Origin: Planctomycetaceae bacterium
Lineage (GTDB): Bacteria > Planctomycetota > Planctomycetia > Pirellulales > Pirellulaceae
NCBI GenBank assembly: GCA_002717145.1
Contig: PBCP01000082.1
Coordinates: forward strand, 1-50,370
Direction of reading: 5' to 3'
Length of the DNA: 50,370 nucleotides
Of the stretch, positions 8,204 to 17,970 are shown piece after piece. Below the pieces are notes generated by a model. The model was not told where the DNA came from. It searched no databases and saw nothing but the letters and a program-made list of their open reading frames with translations. The first letter of the stretch is position 1. The number at the start of each line of letters is the position of its first letter. The position numbers and the translations under genes are program-made.

Positions 8204-11038
8204 TTATTTGGTAACGAAGTTTACCAGTCGCCCCGGAACGACGATCACCTTCACGACTTCACTATCGGCAAGCAGTTCCTGCATCTTGGCGTCATCGCGT
8301 GCCGCCTGTTCCAAATCATCTTTACTGATGTCAGATGCCACCTGGATTCGACTTTTAACTTTGCCTTTGATCTGAATTGGAATCTCAACTGTACTTTCCA
8401 CCAATAACGATTCGTCAAATTTTGGCCAAGGCTCATACGCCAGGGAGTCGACAGCACCTAACAATTGCCAAAGTTCTTCAGCAATATGAGGTGCATATGG
8501 AGCGAGCAAAAGTACAAACGGCTGCATTACACTGCGTGGCCGAATCTTTTGTTTTGTAAAGTAGTTTACAAATTCCATCATACGAGCAATTGCCGTATTG
8601 AAGTCCAGGTTTTCGGTATCACGAGTAACGGCCTGTATCGTCTTATGCAGCATCTTCAACGCGTCCGCATCAGATTCGACATCACTTACTGCCTCATTCA
8701 ATTCCAGTGAGTCAGCCCGGTCATTGACAATCATCCGCCAGACTCGGTCAAGAAAACCTTTGACTCCATTCACGCCGGACATAGCCCAGGGTTTGGTCGC
8801 AGTGAGTGGCCCCATGAACATTTCATAAAGGCGCAGAGAATCGGCCCCATAGTTTTCCACTATCTCATCCGGATTGATTACATTGCCACGACTCTTGGAC
8901 ATCTTGAAGGACCTGGCATCCACTCGGACAGACTGATCATCGGCTAGTACAAACGTATCCCCGTTTTTAGTCACCTGATCTTCGCTCAGTTTCACCTGCT
9001 GAACTTCGCTTCCGTCCTGCTGACGATACACCCCTTCATCATCCCGGGAAACAGTATTCACGCTGACCCAATTTCCAGAAACATCCTGATAGACTGAAAA
9101 TTCCATCTCTCCGAGGATCATCCCCTGATTCACCAGACGCTGAAAAGGCTCGGCCGTCGTTACATGCCCGCGATCATAGAGGACTTTGTGCCAGAATCGA
9201 GCATACAGCAAGTGTAATACAGCATGCTCTGCTCCTCCGACATACAGGTCGACAGGCATCCACGCCTTTTCTTTCTCCGGATCGATAAAACACTCGTCGT
9301 TGGTTGGATCGATATATCGCAAATAATACCAACACGAACCGGCCCACTGAGGCATTGTATTTGTTTCACGCCTATATCGCTTCCCATCGATCTCCGGATA
9401 GAGCCAGTCATCATCGGCTTTTGCCAGAGGCGGTTCCGGGCGGCCATGAGGTTTATAGTCTTCCAAGTAAGGAAGATCGACGGGCAAGTCCTCCTCCCTG
9501 ACACCTCGGATCACTCCAGTTGGATTACCCTGCTCGTCTAATTCGTGCAAAATAGGAAACGGTTCACCCCAGAAGCGTTGACGTGAAAATAACCAATCTC
9601 GTAGTTTGTAATTCACCGCAGAAGTTCCGGTTCCCTGAACTTCTAAATTAGTTCTAATGGTTTCTTTGAACTCTGCTGTCGGAGTGCCATCATAATCTCC
9701 GGAATTTACCGCAAGCCCCATACCATGAAAACACTGCTTACCGGCTAGTACGGCCTCCCGATCCACTCCTTTTCGATCACCAGGATCCACCACGGCAATA
9801 ATATCAATACCGTACTCTTTAGCAAATTCATAATCGCGTTCATCGTGAGCGGGAACCGCCATGATTGCGCCTGTTCCGTAACTGATCAGCACATAATCGG
9901 CGACCCAAACAGGGACTTTCGCTCCGTTGACCGGATTAACCGCATAGGAGCCGGTGAATACACCAGTCTTCGATTTGGCATCTTCCGTGCGTTCGCGATC
10001 GCTTTTAAATGACGCCTTTTCGCAATAAGCTTTGACGGCCTCGGCTTGTTCAGTTGTCGTGAGTCTCTCCACGGCAGGATGTTCCGGAGCAATGACCATA
10101 TAGGTCGCTCCGTAAAGAGTATCCGGACGCGTAGTATAAACACGTAACGCATCATCTTCCGGTTGTGTCGGAAATCCTGCTCCGGATCGCGCAGCTTTCC
10201 AACCGTCATAAGCATCAACCGGTCCAATATAGAAATCGACTTCGGCTCCGGTACTACGGCCTATCCAGTCTCGTTGTAATTTCTTTATTCCATCCGACCA
10301 ATCAACACCTTCCAGATCATTCTCCAGGCGGTCCGCATAAGCTGTGATCCGTAACATCCACTGCCGAAGTGGAATACGCTGAACGGGATGGTTCCCTCGT
10401 TCACTACGACCGTCAATTACTTCTTCATTCGCCAGCACTGTCCCGAGGTTGGCACACCAGTTAACCAAAGCATCATCCAGATAAGCCAATCGATGTTCAT
10501 CTCGATACTTCGCAACCGCCAATTCTCCCTCAGCGTGCACGCTTTCAGGGATCGGCAACTCACTGATAGGCCGCCCTTTGTTTTGCTCTGTGTCAAACCA
10601 GGTATCGAACAGAACCAGGAAGATCCACTGAGTCCACTTAAAATAGCCGACATCCGTGGTAGCCAGACAACGACTCCAATCATAACTAAAACCTAGCATT
10701 TTTAGCTGACGAGTGAAATTAGCGATATTCTTTTCGGTTGATTCACGTGGTGGTGTATTTGTTTTGATCGCGTGTTCTTCGGCAGGCAAGCCAAATGCAT
10801 CATATCCCATCGGATGCAAAACAGATTTTCCGCGCATCCGTTCAAAGCGACACGTTATATCTGTTGCTGTATAGCCCTCCGGATGACCTACGTGCAAGCC
10901 ATTACCACTTGGATAGGGGAACATATCCAGTACATATAGTTTCTCGCCTTCGGGCATCTCCGAAGTCCTGAAAGTATGGTTTTCTTCCCAAAAATCCTGC
11001 CATTTGGCTTCAATCTGACCGGGATTATAACGTGGCAT
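8204..11038 (-). CDS. leuS: Leucyl-tRNA synthetase
   Basis: A 944-residue class I aminoacyl-tRNA synthetase that charges tRNA-Leu with leucine in the cytoplasm. The ATP-binding HIGH-type motif is HVGH at residues 49-52 (in [14 protein letters not shown]), and the KMSKS loop is present exactly as KMSKS at residues 712-716. The CP1 editing domain is recognisable by [15 protein letters not shown] short insertion of polar residues precedes KMSKS (about 660-705), and the length is slightly above the roughly 860 of E. coli LeuRS. The anticodon-binding and C-terminal domains follow. It is transcribed divergently from map, and a well-matched promoter is visible about 110 bp upstream of the ATG. Confidence 0.97.
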   Translation of the reverse strand: MPRYNPGQIEAKWQDFWEENHTFRTSEMPEGEKLYVLDMFPYPSGNGLHVGHPEGYTATDITCRFERMRGKSVLHPMGYDAFGLPAEEHAIKTNTPPRESTEKNIANFTRQLKMLGFSYDWSRCLATTDVGYFKWTQWIFLVLFDTWFDTEQNKGRPISELPIPESVHAEGELAVAKYRDEHRLAYLDDALVNWCANLGTVLANEEVIDGRSERGNHPVQRIPLRQWMLRITAYADRLENDLEGVDWSDGIKKLQRDWIGRSTGAEVDFYIGPVDAYDGWKAARSGAGFPTQPEDDALRVYTTRPDTLYGATYMVIAPEHPAVERLTTTEQAEAVKAYCEKASFKSDRERTEDAKSKTGVFTGSYAVNPVNGAKVPVWVADYVLISYGTGAIMAVPAHDERDYEFAKEYGIDIIAVVDPGDRKGVDREAVLAGKQCFHGMGLAVNSGDYDGTPTAEFKETIRTNLEVQGTGTSAVNYKLRDWLFSRQRFWGEPFPILHELDEQGNPTGVIRGVREEDLPVDLPYLEDYKPHGRPEPPLAKADDDWLYPEIDGKRYRRETNTMPQWAGSCWYYLRYIDPTNDECFIDPEKEKAWMPVDLYVGGAEHAVLHLLYARFWHKVLYDRGHVTTAEPFQRLVNQGMILGEMEFSVYQDVSGNWVSVNTVSRDDEGVYRQQDGSEVQQVKLSEDQVTKNGDTFVLADDQSVRVDARSFKMSKSRGNVINPDEIVENYGADSLRLYEMFMGPLTATKPWAMSGVNGVKGFLDRVWRMIVNDRADSLELNEAVSDVESDADALKMLHKTIQAVTRDTENLDFNTAIARMMEFVNYFTKQKIRPRSVMQPFVLLLAPYAPHIAEELWQLLGAVDSLAYEPWPKFDESLLVESTVEIPIQIKGKVKSRIQVASDISKDDLEQAARDDAKMQELLADSEVVKVIVVPGRLVNFVTK

Positions 11039-11149
11039 AGGTTTTGTTTCTCACTAGTGTTTTCAAACTCGATGAAGTAATTTCCTGCCGAGTTCTCCAT
11101 CAATTGATATACCCACAGTACAGATAGTACCCCGGGTTGCAAACCGCCG

Positions 11150-11178
11150 ATTCTATAGGTTTTCTTTCTTCGTGGCAA
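11150..11178 (-). promoter_or_regulatory. Sigma-70-like promoter for leuS
   Basis: On the minus strand, TTGCCA (11178-11173) and TAGAAT (11155-11150) are each five-of-six matches to the consensus and are separated by exactly 17 bases. Transcription would begin near 11143 and leave a leader of about 105 bases with no T-box or attenuator that I can recognise. Confidence 0.5.
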
Positions 11179-11292
11179 TTCGAGAGGCGTGGACATAAAG
11201 AGCGGTTGTGACCAGAATAAATAAACTCCATACCTCAGCAGCACGAGACTTTGCAGCACGCTTCCGATCCTTATTAGTACGACACCGAATGC

Positions 11293-12090
11293 ATGAAACG
11301 ATCACTTAAAGACCTCCAATTAAATGAAGATCAACGCGTCATGATGCGTGCCGCAGGTCGCTTCAATGCCCAGCTAATGGATTTCCTACGTCCATATGTA
11401 AAAGCCGGAATCACTACCGAAGCTATCGATAAGCTGTGCCATGACTACACACGAGATCACGGGCATGTTCCGGCACCACTGAATTATCACGGGTTTCCCA
11501 AGAGCTGCTGCACCAGTATCAACGAAGTAATTTGTCACGGTATTCCTGATGCTTACGAATTACAGGATGGAGACATCGTCAATGTCGACATTACTTCGAT
11601 TGTGGACGGATGGTACGGTGATCAATCCGAGACTTTTCTTATTGGCTCAGTCAGTGATGACGCACGTCGTGTCACACAATGTGCCTTCGACAGTCTGTAC
11701 AGAGCGATTGATGCGATTAGACCTGGAAGCAAAATCACCGATATCGGCCACGCCATTGTTGCGGAAACTGAGAAATATGGATTCGGCGTCGTTCGTGAAT
11801 ATGTAGGGCACGGATTAGGTACCGAGTTCCATCAGGATCCTTCAATACCTCACTATCCCGACCCGCGTTTTAACCGTATTCCGCTCGAACCGGGAATTTG
11901 CTTTACCATTGAACCAATGATCAACGTTGGACGATATCAGGGCATTGTCGATCCACTCGACAATTGGACAGTCCGGACCATCGATGGCAAGTTATCTGCA
12001 CAGTTCGAACATACACTGTTGATGACTGAGAACGGCCCGGAAATTTTAACAACGACGGAACATGGCCCCAAACCGGGTCACCAGTTTTAA
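11293..12090 (+). CDS. map: Type I methionine aminopeptidase
   Basis: A 265-residue dinuclear metalloprotease that removes the initiator methionine from new proteins in the cytoplasm. The five metal ligands of the family can be placed: the Asp in [14 protein letters not shown] (two Asp), His in GHGLGTEFH, Glu in FTIEPM, and Glu in SAQFEHTLL. The substrate-pocket region [20 protein letters not shown] is also typical. The length matches the type I class without an N-terminal extension. It stands alone, divergent from leuS and convergent with the acyltransferase fusion, with 22 bp between stops. Confidence 0.96.
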   Translation: MKRSLKDLQLNEDQRVMMRAAGRFNAQLMDFLRPYVKAGITTEAIDKLCHDYTRDHGHVPAPLNYHGFPKSCCTSINEVICHGIPDAYELQDGDIVNVDITSIVDGWYGDQSETFLIGSVSDDARRVTQCAFDSLYRAIDAIRPGSKITDIGHAIVAETEKYGFGVVREYVGHGLGTEFHQDPSIPHYPDPRFNRIPLEPGICFTIEPMINVGRYQGIVDPLDNWTVRTIDGKLSAQFEHTLLMTENGPEILTTTEHGPKPGHQF

Positions 12091-12112
12091 ATCCTGTAAG
12101 CAAGCGACCGGT

Positions 12113-15100
12113 TTAGCCAGAGAAGTGCTCTTCCGCTTTCGTCTTTAGTCCCTTGAGGTCCAGCTTTCCGGTTCCGAGCACCGGTAACTGCTCAACTTCC
12201 AGGAAACTGTCTGTCGACGGAATAAAGATATTGGGAAGACCGTGTGCTTCTGAAAGTGACTTCCGAATATCGTCAATCGGGATATCTGTGGCTAGGTGCA
12301 GAACAATCAGACGCTCGCCTTTCTTCACATCAGGAACGGCGGTGACGGCAGCCAACATCTCTTCGGTTGCTCCAAGAATCTCATTTAAGGATTCTTCAAT
12401 CTTGATGTGTGGAACCATCTCACCACCGATCTTAGAGAATCGGCTCATACGCCCCGTAATTTTAATGAAACCGTCTTTGTCGATTAATGCCACGTCACCT
12501 GTCTTATACCAGCCATCGACAATCACTTCGTTCGTCAAATCATCACGATCGAAATATCCCTTCATCACATTGGGCCCCTTGATCCACAGCATTCCTGACT
12601 GATTTTCACCAAGTTCGTCGCCGGTATCCAAATCGGTTATTTTCGCAGCAACCCCGGGAATCGTTCTTCCAACCGTACCTTCTTTAGCTTCGACATGATC
12701 ATCTGATGCCTGTCGACTCTTTGGCACATTAACCGATACCAACGGCGACGTTTCTGTAGCTCCATATCCCTCTACAGGACGGACACCATATTTCTCTTCA
12801 AATTGATCTGCCACGTCCGATGGTAGTTTCTCAGCACCAGTAATCACAATGTCCAGTGACTTAAACTGTTCCGGAGTCACCCTACGCAGATAGCTACGAA
12901 GAAATGTCGGAGTCGCAACCATGACCGTACCCTGATTTTCCTCGGTCACCTCACCAACTTTCTTGGCTTCCAACGGATTCGGATGATAGGCCACACCTAA
13001 CGAGTGGCACAACGGAGTCCAGATGGTGACCGTAAATCCCATTGAATGGAAGAAGGGGAGGATTCCAATCACCATATCATCCTGCTTCAATTTGGCGATC
13101 TGATTAATAGCTTCGACGTTACTGGCAACGTTCGCATGAGTTAGCATGACACCTTTGGGGACACCGGTGGAACCCGATGTAAAGATCACAGTCAGGATAT
13201 CATCAGGTTGGATTTCATCGAGCCCAAGAGACTTAATTATCGAATTAGCAGAACTAAACTTAGTTACAAACAGACTCGTCAGTTTATCGAACAAAGTAGG
13301 TTTGTAAGCGTCTTTCCTTAAGTCTTCCAGATAGAAAACTGTTGCATCCAGATCCTCTGCATTGAAACTAAAGCGTTTCATAGCCAGGCGGCTTCCAAGA
13401 ATCGTCTTGATCCCGGCTTGCTTACAACATGCGTTGATTACTTCTGGGCTGACTGTGTAATTTAAGTGGACGGCGACACGGCGGTCCAGTGCCAACGCCA
13501 TATTCGTGACAGCTCCGCCAACGCTCTGAGGAATCAGCATGCCGACATATTGTTCGTCGTCGGATAATACATGGCGGTTAAGAAGTTTGCGCAGGATTAG
13601 TGATCGCAATAATACTTCACTGCCAGTCAGAGAATTACCGCTGGAATCGGAAATCTTCGGTTTACGATTCCGTTTACATTCACGGATGAACTGACATGTC
13701 ATCTGACTTTCGTTTTGAATGCGTTGATTCACTGCTTTTGCTCCTAACTGTAAGACAGCCTGCCTGAATTCGTATACTTCAGCATCTTTTGACAAAGGTT
13801 TGCCAAAGTGCACCCATACAGGATAAGGGATTTGACGAGGAAGTTTCCAAAAATACTTGCCCTCGGAATAGCTAAAGACACTTCCCCATAATCCATCCAG
13901 GAAAATGGGAATCACCGGAACATCACTACGACAACGTTCCAAAATTTTCTTCATACCCGGCTTAAATGTCTGGATTTGGCCGGACTTCGTTAATGCACCT
14001 TCAGGAAAGATACAAACCAATTCGCCGTTATCTAACGCTTTGGCTGCTGCGTCGAGTGCTTTGATAACAGAACGACGTCCGGGAGTGATCATAATTACAC
14101 CGAACATCCTCCCAAGTGCATTGATAAATTTGTTTTGAAAATTCCCCGAAAAGACAACCATACGAATTGGACGTTCACTGGCTAATAGCAGCAGGATTCC
14201 ATCAATCCAAGTCACATGGTTCGGTACCAGTAGCGCCCCCCCCGTTTCAGGAAGGTTCTTAAGACCTTTGAGCCTCACACGATACACTGTTCGGCTGAGA
14301 GTCCAGACTACAAATTTGATCGTGACCGATGGTATGAGAACAACGATGTATACGGCAATCGGTATGGTCAATAGACCAAGTGTCAGAAAGATATCACGCG
14401 ACGAGAAGAACGGCATACCTTCGGAATCATTCATTCTTAAGCCCATGAACACCCCGTTCATAATGAGCATGCCAAAGAATGTCAGCAAATTGGTTGCAGC
14501 CAGAATCGCCCCCAGATTCTCGCGCGGGCTTCGATGCTGCAAAAAGGCTGTCAGAGGGACTTCGAACAATCCGGCACTAAAACCAACTCCGGCCAGCAAA
14601 ATACAGGCCAGAAAATACTCCCACTTGATTTCCCCACTTGGATTTAGTTGCAACTGGAGAACAACATCTTCCATTATTTTCGAATTTATAGCTTGCCTGC
14701 GCACAACCATATCGATCGCTGCGGTTGCCAACTTATCTTGACTGGCCGTCTGATAACCTAACACCACATTGTCAAAATGATCTCGCGATTCAATCGCCAC
14801 GCCCCCCACTGAAATGATCACGTCATTCAGGTTCAGTTCTGATTCAAACGCCGGAGAATTTTTGGCGAGACGCTCCACCCGAACAACCGGATCCTGGTTT
14901 TCCCGAATGACATCTTTGACGGCAATTCCAAGTCGGGTTTTATCGAAAATCGTACTGTTCACCGTAAACAGAAGCATCGTCGAGATCGCTATTCCAAAGG
15001 CGCCAATTGGCAGAATCCCTAATTCCACCCGCTCACCTGATATCAAGCCCGCCAGTACTGATCCAACACAAATACCTAAAACCACCATAACCAGGAACGG

Positions 15101-15985
15101 AGTACGATCCGTTTCAGAACCGGCGCCTGCTTCCACGACAAACTGATCGATGTTGTTTTGAGCGACCGCACTGACTGCCCAGAAGAACATGATCCCAATA
15201 GCAATACGAAACAACGCCCGATTACTATGAAGAATCTTTAGATCGCTCCACATCGAGGAAACGACGTTAAATGGAAACTTTCGTTTCTTGTTAGCAACTT
15301 GCAGAGGGTCAATGCCAAAACTAATAATCGTGCCTAACAAAGCAATGCCTACAACTACCTGAGCGATCAGTATCACAGGGTGCGCATCTTGAAAGCTGGC
15401 AGATAGCTCCAGGAAGTTTCCACTCTCACCTCCATAATAGTCTGCCAGATATCCCCCCAGAAACATCCCACCCAGGGTGCCAACCACGGTCATCATGTTG
15501 TAATATCCATTAGCCGGCGACAGCTTGGAAGATTTAACCATCTCCGGAATCGCTCCCATCTTAGCGGGATAAAACATGGCACTTTGGGCACCCATCAGTG
15601 TCAAGGATGTAAAAATAAAAAAGGGAGACTCAAGGTAGATCGCCAGACTGCCCATCATCATGATCAGGATTTCTGCCATCTTGCAGGCGACGATCACTCG
15701 CCGTTTGGAGAACCTGTCGGACACGTAGCCAGCATGGGTGGCCAACAAAATGTAAGGAGTCACAAAACAGATGAGGCCTAAACCGAGCACCCAGCTTTGA
15801 GATAACCCCCATATATCACCCGATCGGTATTCCACATACTGTTTGCCGATACCGATGACTAACCATCGGAATGTGTTATCGTTGATTCCGGTAAGTAATT
15901 GCGTAAGGCACAGCGAAATAAAGCTCTTAGATAAGAGATTATTCTTTCCTTCCGGTAATAAACTGGCTGTCGCAGTCTGACTCAT
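12113..15985 (-). CDS. Lysophospholipid transporter / acyltransferase / acyl-ACP synthetase fusion (LplT-Aas type) with PDZ-like insert
   Basis: A 1290-residue inner-membrane protein joining three activities of phospholipid repair. Residues about 18-560 form a major-facilitator transporter like LplT, which flips lysophospholipid inward. Residues about 565-760 are a PlsC-type acyltransferase with the catalytic NHVTWID (N589-D595) and FPEGALT (about 660-666). Residues about 800-1290 are an AMP-forming acyl ligase with TSGSTGVPKG, GYGATETSP, a YKTGD motif and a terminal GTGKLDLK lysine motif. Together they would import, reacylate and return phospholipid, as LplT and Aas do as separate or fused proteins in other bacteria. 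Unusual is a soluble segment of about 100 residues (347-449) inside the transporter that reads as a PDZ domain (ERLAKNSPAFES, then GGVAIESRDHF). Confidence 0.9.
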   Translation of the reverse strand: MSQTATASLLPEGKNNLLSKSFISLCLTQLLTGINDNTFRWLVIGIGKQYVEYRSGDIWGLSQSWVLGLGLICFVTPYILLATHAGYVSDRFSKRRVIVACKMAEILIMMMGSLAIYLESPFFIFTSLTLMGAQSAMFYPAKMGAIPEMVKSSKLSPANGYYNMMTVVGTLGGMFLGGYLADYYGGESGNFLELSASFQDAHPVILIAQVVVGIALLGTIISFGIDPLQVANKKRKFPFNVVSSMWSDLKILHSNRALFRIAIGIMFFWAVSAVAQNNIDQFVVEAGAGSETDRTPFLVMVVLGICVGSVLAGLISGERVELGILPIGAFGIAISTMLLFTVNSTIFDKTRLGIAVKDVIRENQDPVVRVERLAKNSPAFESELNLNDVIISVGGVAIESRDHFDNVVLGYQTASQDKLATAAIDMVVRRQAINSKIMEDVVLQLQLNPSGEIKWEYFLACILLAGVGFSAGLFEVPLTAFLQHRSPRENLGAILAATNLLTFFGMLIMNGVFMGLRMNDSEGMPFFSSRDIFLTLGLLTIPIAVYIVVLIPSVTIKFVVWTLSRTVYRVRLKGLKNLPETGGALLVPNHVTWIDGILLLLASERPIRMVVFSGNFQNKFINALGRMFGVIMITPGRRSVIKALDAAAKALDNGELVCIFPEGALTKSGQIQTFKPGMKKILERCRSDVPVIPIFLDGLWGSVFSYSEGKYFWKLPRQIPYPVWVHFGKPLSKDAEVYEFRQAVLQLGAKAVNQRIQNESQMTCQFIRECKRNRKPKISDSSGNSLTGSEVLLRSLILRKLLNRHVLSDDEQYVGMLIPQSVGGAVTNMALALDRRVAVHLNYTVSPEVINACCKQAGIKTILGSRLAMKRFSFNAEDLDATVFYLEDLRKDAYKPTLFDKLTSLFVTKFSSANSIIKSLGLDEIQPDDILTVIFTSGSTGVPKGVMLTHANVASNVEAINQIAKLKQDDMVIGILPFFHSMGFTVTIWTPLCHSLGVAYHPNPLEAKKVGEVTEENQGTVMVATPTFLRSYLRRVTPEQFKSLDIVITGAEKLPSDVADQFEEKYGVRPVEGYGATETSPLVSVNVPKSRQASDDHVEAKEGTVGRTIPGVAAKITDLDTGDELGENQSGMLWIKGPNVMKGYFDRDDLTNEVIVDGWYKTGDVALIDKDGFIKITGRMSRFSKIGGEMVPHIKIEESLNEILGATEEMLAAVTAVPDVKKGERLIVLHLATDIPIDDIRKSLSEAHGLPNIFIPSTDSFLEVEQLPVLGTGKLDLKGLKTKAEEHFSG

Positions 15986-16170
15986 CCGAGCGGCTCAATC
16001 AGGGGTAGTGGTCTCAAAGGTTGTAGGCACGACGCATCTTGAAAATCCCTCAAACTTCTCACTAAACTTTTCGTTTGAGCGGAAGTTGCTTCAAGCATTT
16101 CACCTTGGGATTGCGAAGCTATTAATAGAGCGTTGTCTTCAATCTCTAAATTCTTACACGCGTCTTTTAC

Positions 16171-16199
16171 ACTAAAAGAATAGCACTTTTTGATGTCAA
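16171..16199 (-). promoter_or_regulatory. Candidate sigma-70-like promoter for the acyltransferase fusion
   Basis: The minus strand has a perfect TTGACA (16199-16194), a 17-base spacer and TTTAGT (16176-16171, four of six). The leader would be about 180 bases. The rest of the 294-bp gap to the next plus-strand gene shows nothing further that I can support. Confidence 0.4.
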
Positions 16200-16279
16200 C
16201 GACACTATCGAACTGATCGGAATTATCGTCAGTTATGCGATTCTTTAATTTTCCAGGTCACATGAGTACTTAAATCAAG

Positions 16280-16663
16280 ATGAAACTCAAACGTCCACAA
16301 TACCTAATGGCAGCGATCATTCTGCTTGTGATGGGAATTCAGTGTTTGTATGTAGATTCATACATCCTGACGCCACAAGCCAGCCAGACTCTGTCCTCAC
16401 AATTAGACATTCCACCCGCTCCTGTAGACAATTCAACGACAATCCTTCATTCCAATTCCCCAGCCGAGTTACCCGAAAATACTGCCCTAGACAACGATTC
16501 TTCTTTAGGTTCAAAAGCTACGCCGACGGCCCCCAAAAAAACCGTTATTTTTTCTGGTCGATACAACGTCATCCTTCCTCAATGGTTCACCTGGACCTTA
16601 TTAGGTGCAAGTCTCGTTTGTTTTCTCAAAACCATTCCCTGGCTCTCTCCACCCCAGGACTAA
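16280..16663 (+). CDS. Small hypothetical membrane protein
   Basis: A 127-residue protein without recognised family. The N-terminus has a hydrophobic helix (about residues 9-27, MAAIILLVMGIQCLY) and the C-terminus a second one (about 104-122, FTWTLLGASLVCFL). Between them is a polar, proline- and serine-rich stretch of about 75 residues with no cysteine. This suggests a two-helix membrane protein with an extracytoplasmic loop, or an exported protein with an anchor. It precedes the LRR lipoprotein by 148 bp in the same direction. A rival frame at 16342-16671 has poorer composition. Support is the open frame and helix pattern only. Confidence 0.5.
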   Translation: MKLKRPQYLMAAIILLVMGIQCLYVDSYILTPQASQTLSSQLDIPPAPVDNSTTILHSNSPAELPENTALDNDSSLGSKATPTAPKKTVIFSGRYNVILPQWFTWTLLGASLVCFLKTIPWLSPPQD

Positions 16664-16811
16664 TTCACTAACAAACTCTTATCTACGACTGGCATTAGAT
16701 AGCTAGAGGTCCCTGAACGCTAATGTTATAGTGTGAGTTATTCAAATCACGGAGGTTTGAGGTTAATACTCACCCTGATCAAGCACTATAAACACCATCA
16801 AGAATACGACG

Positions 16812-17933
16812 ATGAAATATCAACTCATACTACTAATCAGCATTTCGACTTTTGTGGTTACCGGCTGTTCTAAATCGGAGAATGACTCCGTCGCTGTTGA
16901 ACCGCAACCTGAAGAACAACCAGCCGAGGTAGTGAAAATAACCGACGATATAACCGTCGTGACAGCACTAACCGACTTAGGAGCTTCCTTCCAAAAGAAC
17001 AGTGATGGCCTGATTACCGAAGTCAGTCTAATTGGCACAAGCGCTTCTGACGCTGATCTGGAACAACTCGGAAAGCTGACAAAACTGACATCACTACGTC
17101 TCAATGAAACAAATATTTCCGACGCCGGAATGGAAACCGTTGGCAAGCTGACCAACCTTACGAATCTGGATCTGCGTGGATGCTCAATCAGTAATGACAG
17201 CATGACAGCCATCGAAAGCCTGAGTAAACTTCGCGCTCTGAGACTTTCCGGAGAAAGCGGAGCCACTACAGTGGACGATGACGGAATGGCCAGCGTTGGC
17301 AAACTAACATCCTTAAAAGCACTCCTGCTTGATCACTTATGGATTAGCGAATTGGGACTCACCGATCTGGCTGATCTCAAAAACCTTGAAGAACTCTATC
17401 TGGCGAAAACACTCATCGATGATGCCTCACTAGCCGTACTGACTCAGCATCCAAAACTTAAGAAACTTCGGATCTCACAAACTCAGATTTCTGACATGGG
17501 ACTCGAGTCTTTGGTTGGCTTGGAAAATCTGACCGAACTGGACCTCAGTGAAAACAGCATCATTTCAGATCTCGGAATGGAACATATAGGAAAAATTGTC
17601 ACGCTCAGAAAACTAAATTTGTGGCGAGTGGCTCTAAGTGATTTCGGCGTCGAGAAATTAGCCGATTTGAAGGAAATGGACTGGCTCAATCTGGACAACA
17701 CTTCCTTGTCTGACGCCGGTCTCCCTCATCTGAATGCCATGTCTAAAATCACATTTCTGCATCTGGGCTCAACTACAATCACCGACGAGGGGCTAGTACA
17801 TCTCGAAGGTCTCAAAACGCTGAAAGACCTCAAAGTAACACGAACTGCAGTGACCGAAGAAGGGGTCGCGAGACTCAAAGAAAAACTGCCCACTACCGAA
17901 ATTCAATTGAAGTATCTCGGCAACGGGCAGTAA
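16812..17933 (+). CDS. Leucine-rich-repeat lipoprotein
   Basis: A 373-residue lipoprotein. The leader MKYQLILLISISTFVVTGCS has a lipobox ending at C19, so the mature protein should be lipid-anchored. After a short acidic proline/glutamate spacer, about 11-12 repeats of about 24 residues run to the C-terminus, with the pattern LxxLxxLxxLxLxxTxIsDxGL (for instance LTKLTSLRLNETNISDAG). This is the cysteine-free LRR type that is common and multiplied in planctomycetes, where it presumably mediates protein or surface contacts. No catalytic domain is attached. It is followed by a small stem-loop shared with the convergent oxidoreductase gene. Confidence 0.85.
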   Translation: MKYQLILLISISTFVVTGCSKSENDSVAVEPQPEEQPAEVVKITDDITVVTALTDLGASFQKNSDGLITEVSLIGTSASDADLEQLGKLTKLTSLRLNETNISDAGMETVGKLTNLTNLDLRGCSISNDSMTAIESLSKLRALRLSGESGATTVDDDGMASVGKLTSLKALLLDHLWISELGLTDLADLKNLEELYLAKTLIDDASLAVLTQHPKLKKLRISQTQISDMGLESLVGLENLTELDLSENSIISDLGMEHIGKIVTLRKLNLWRVALSDFGVEKLADLKEMDWLNLDNTSLSDAGLPHLNAMSKITFLHLGSTTITDEGLVHLEGLKTLKDLKVTRTAVTEEGVARLKEKLPTTEIQLKYLGNGQ

Positions 17934-17946
17934 TGGTTTGTTCTTC

Positions 17947-17970
17947 TCTAAGATGTTAAAGCGTCTTAGA
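17947..17970. terminator. Stem-loop between convergent genes
   Basis: TCTAAGA and TCTTAGA form a 7-bp stem with a 10-base loop, lying across the stop of the minus-strand gene and 14 bp after the plus-strand stop. There is no real T tract on either side, so it is at best a weak or factor-assisted terminator. Confidence 0.3.

Noticed and set aside
8202..8216. CGTTA/TAACG inverted repeat between the convergent hypothetical gene and leuS
   Set aside because: The stem is only 5 bp with no T tract; too weak to call a terminator.
11039..11149. T-box or attenuator in the leuS leader
   Set aside because: The leader of about 105 bases shows no T-box consensus, leucine codon run or terminator hairpin.
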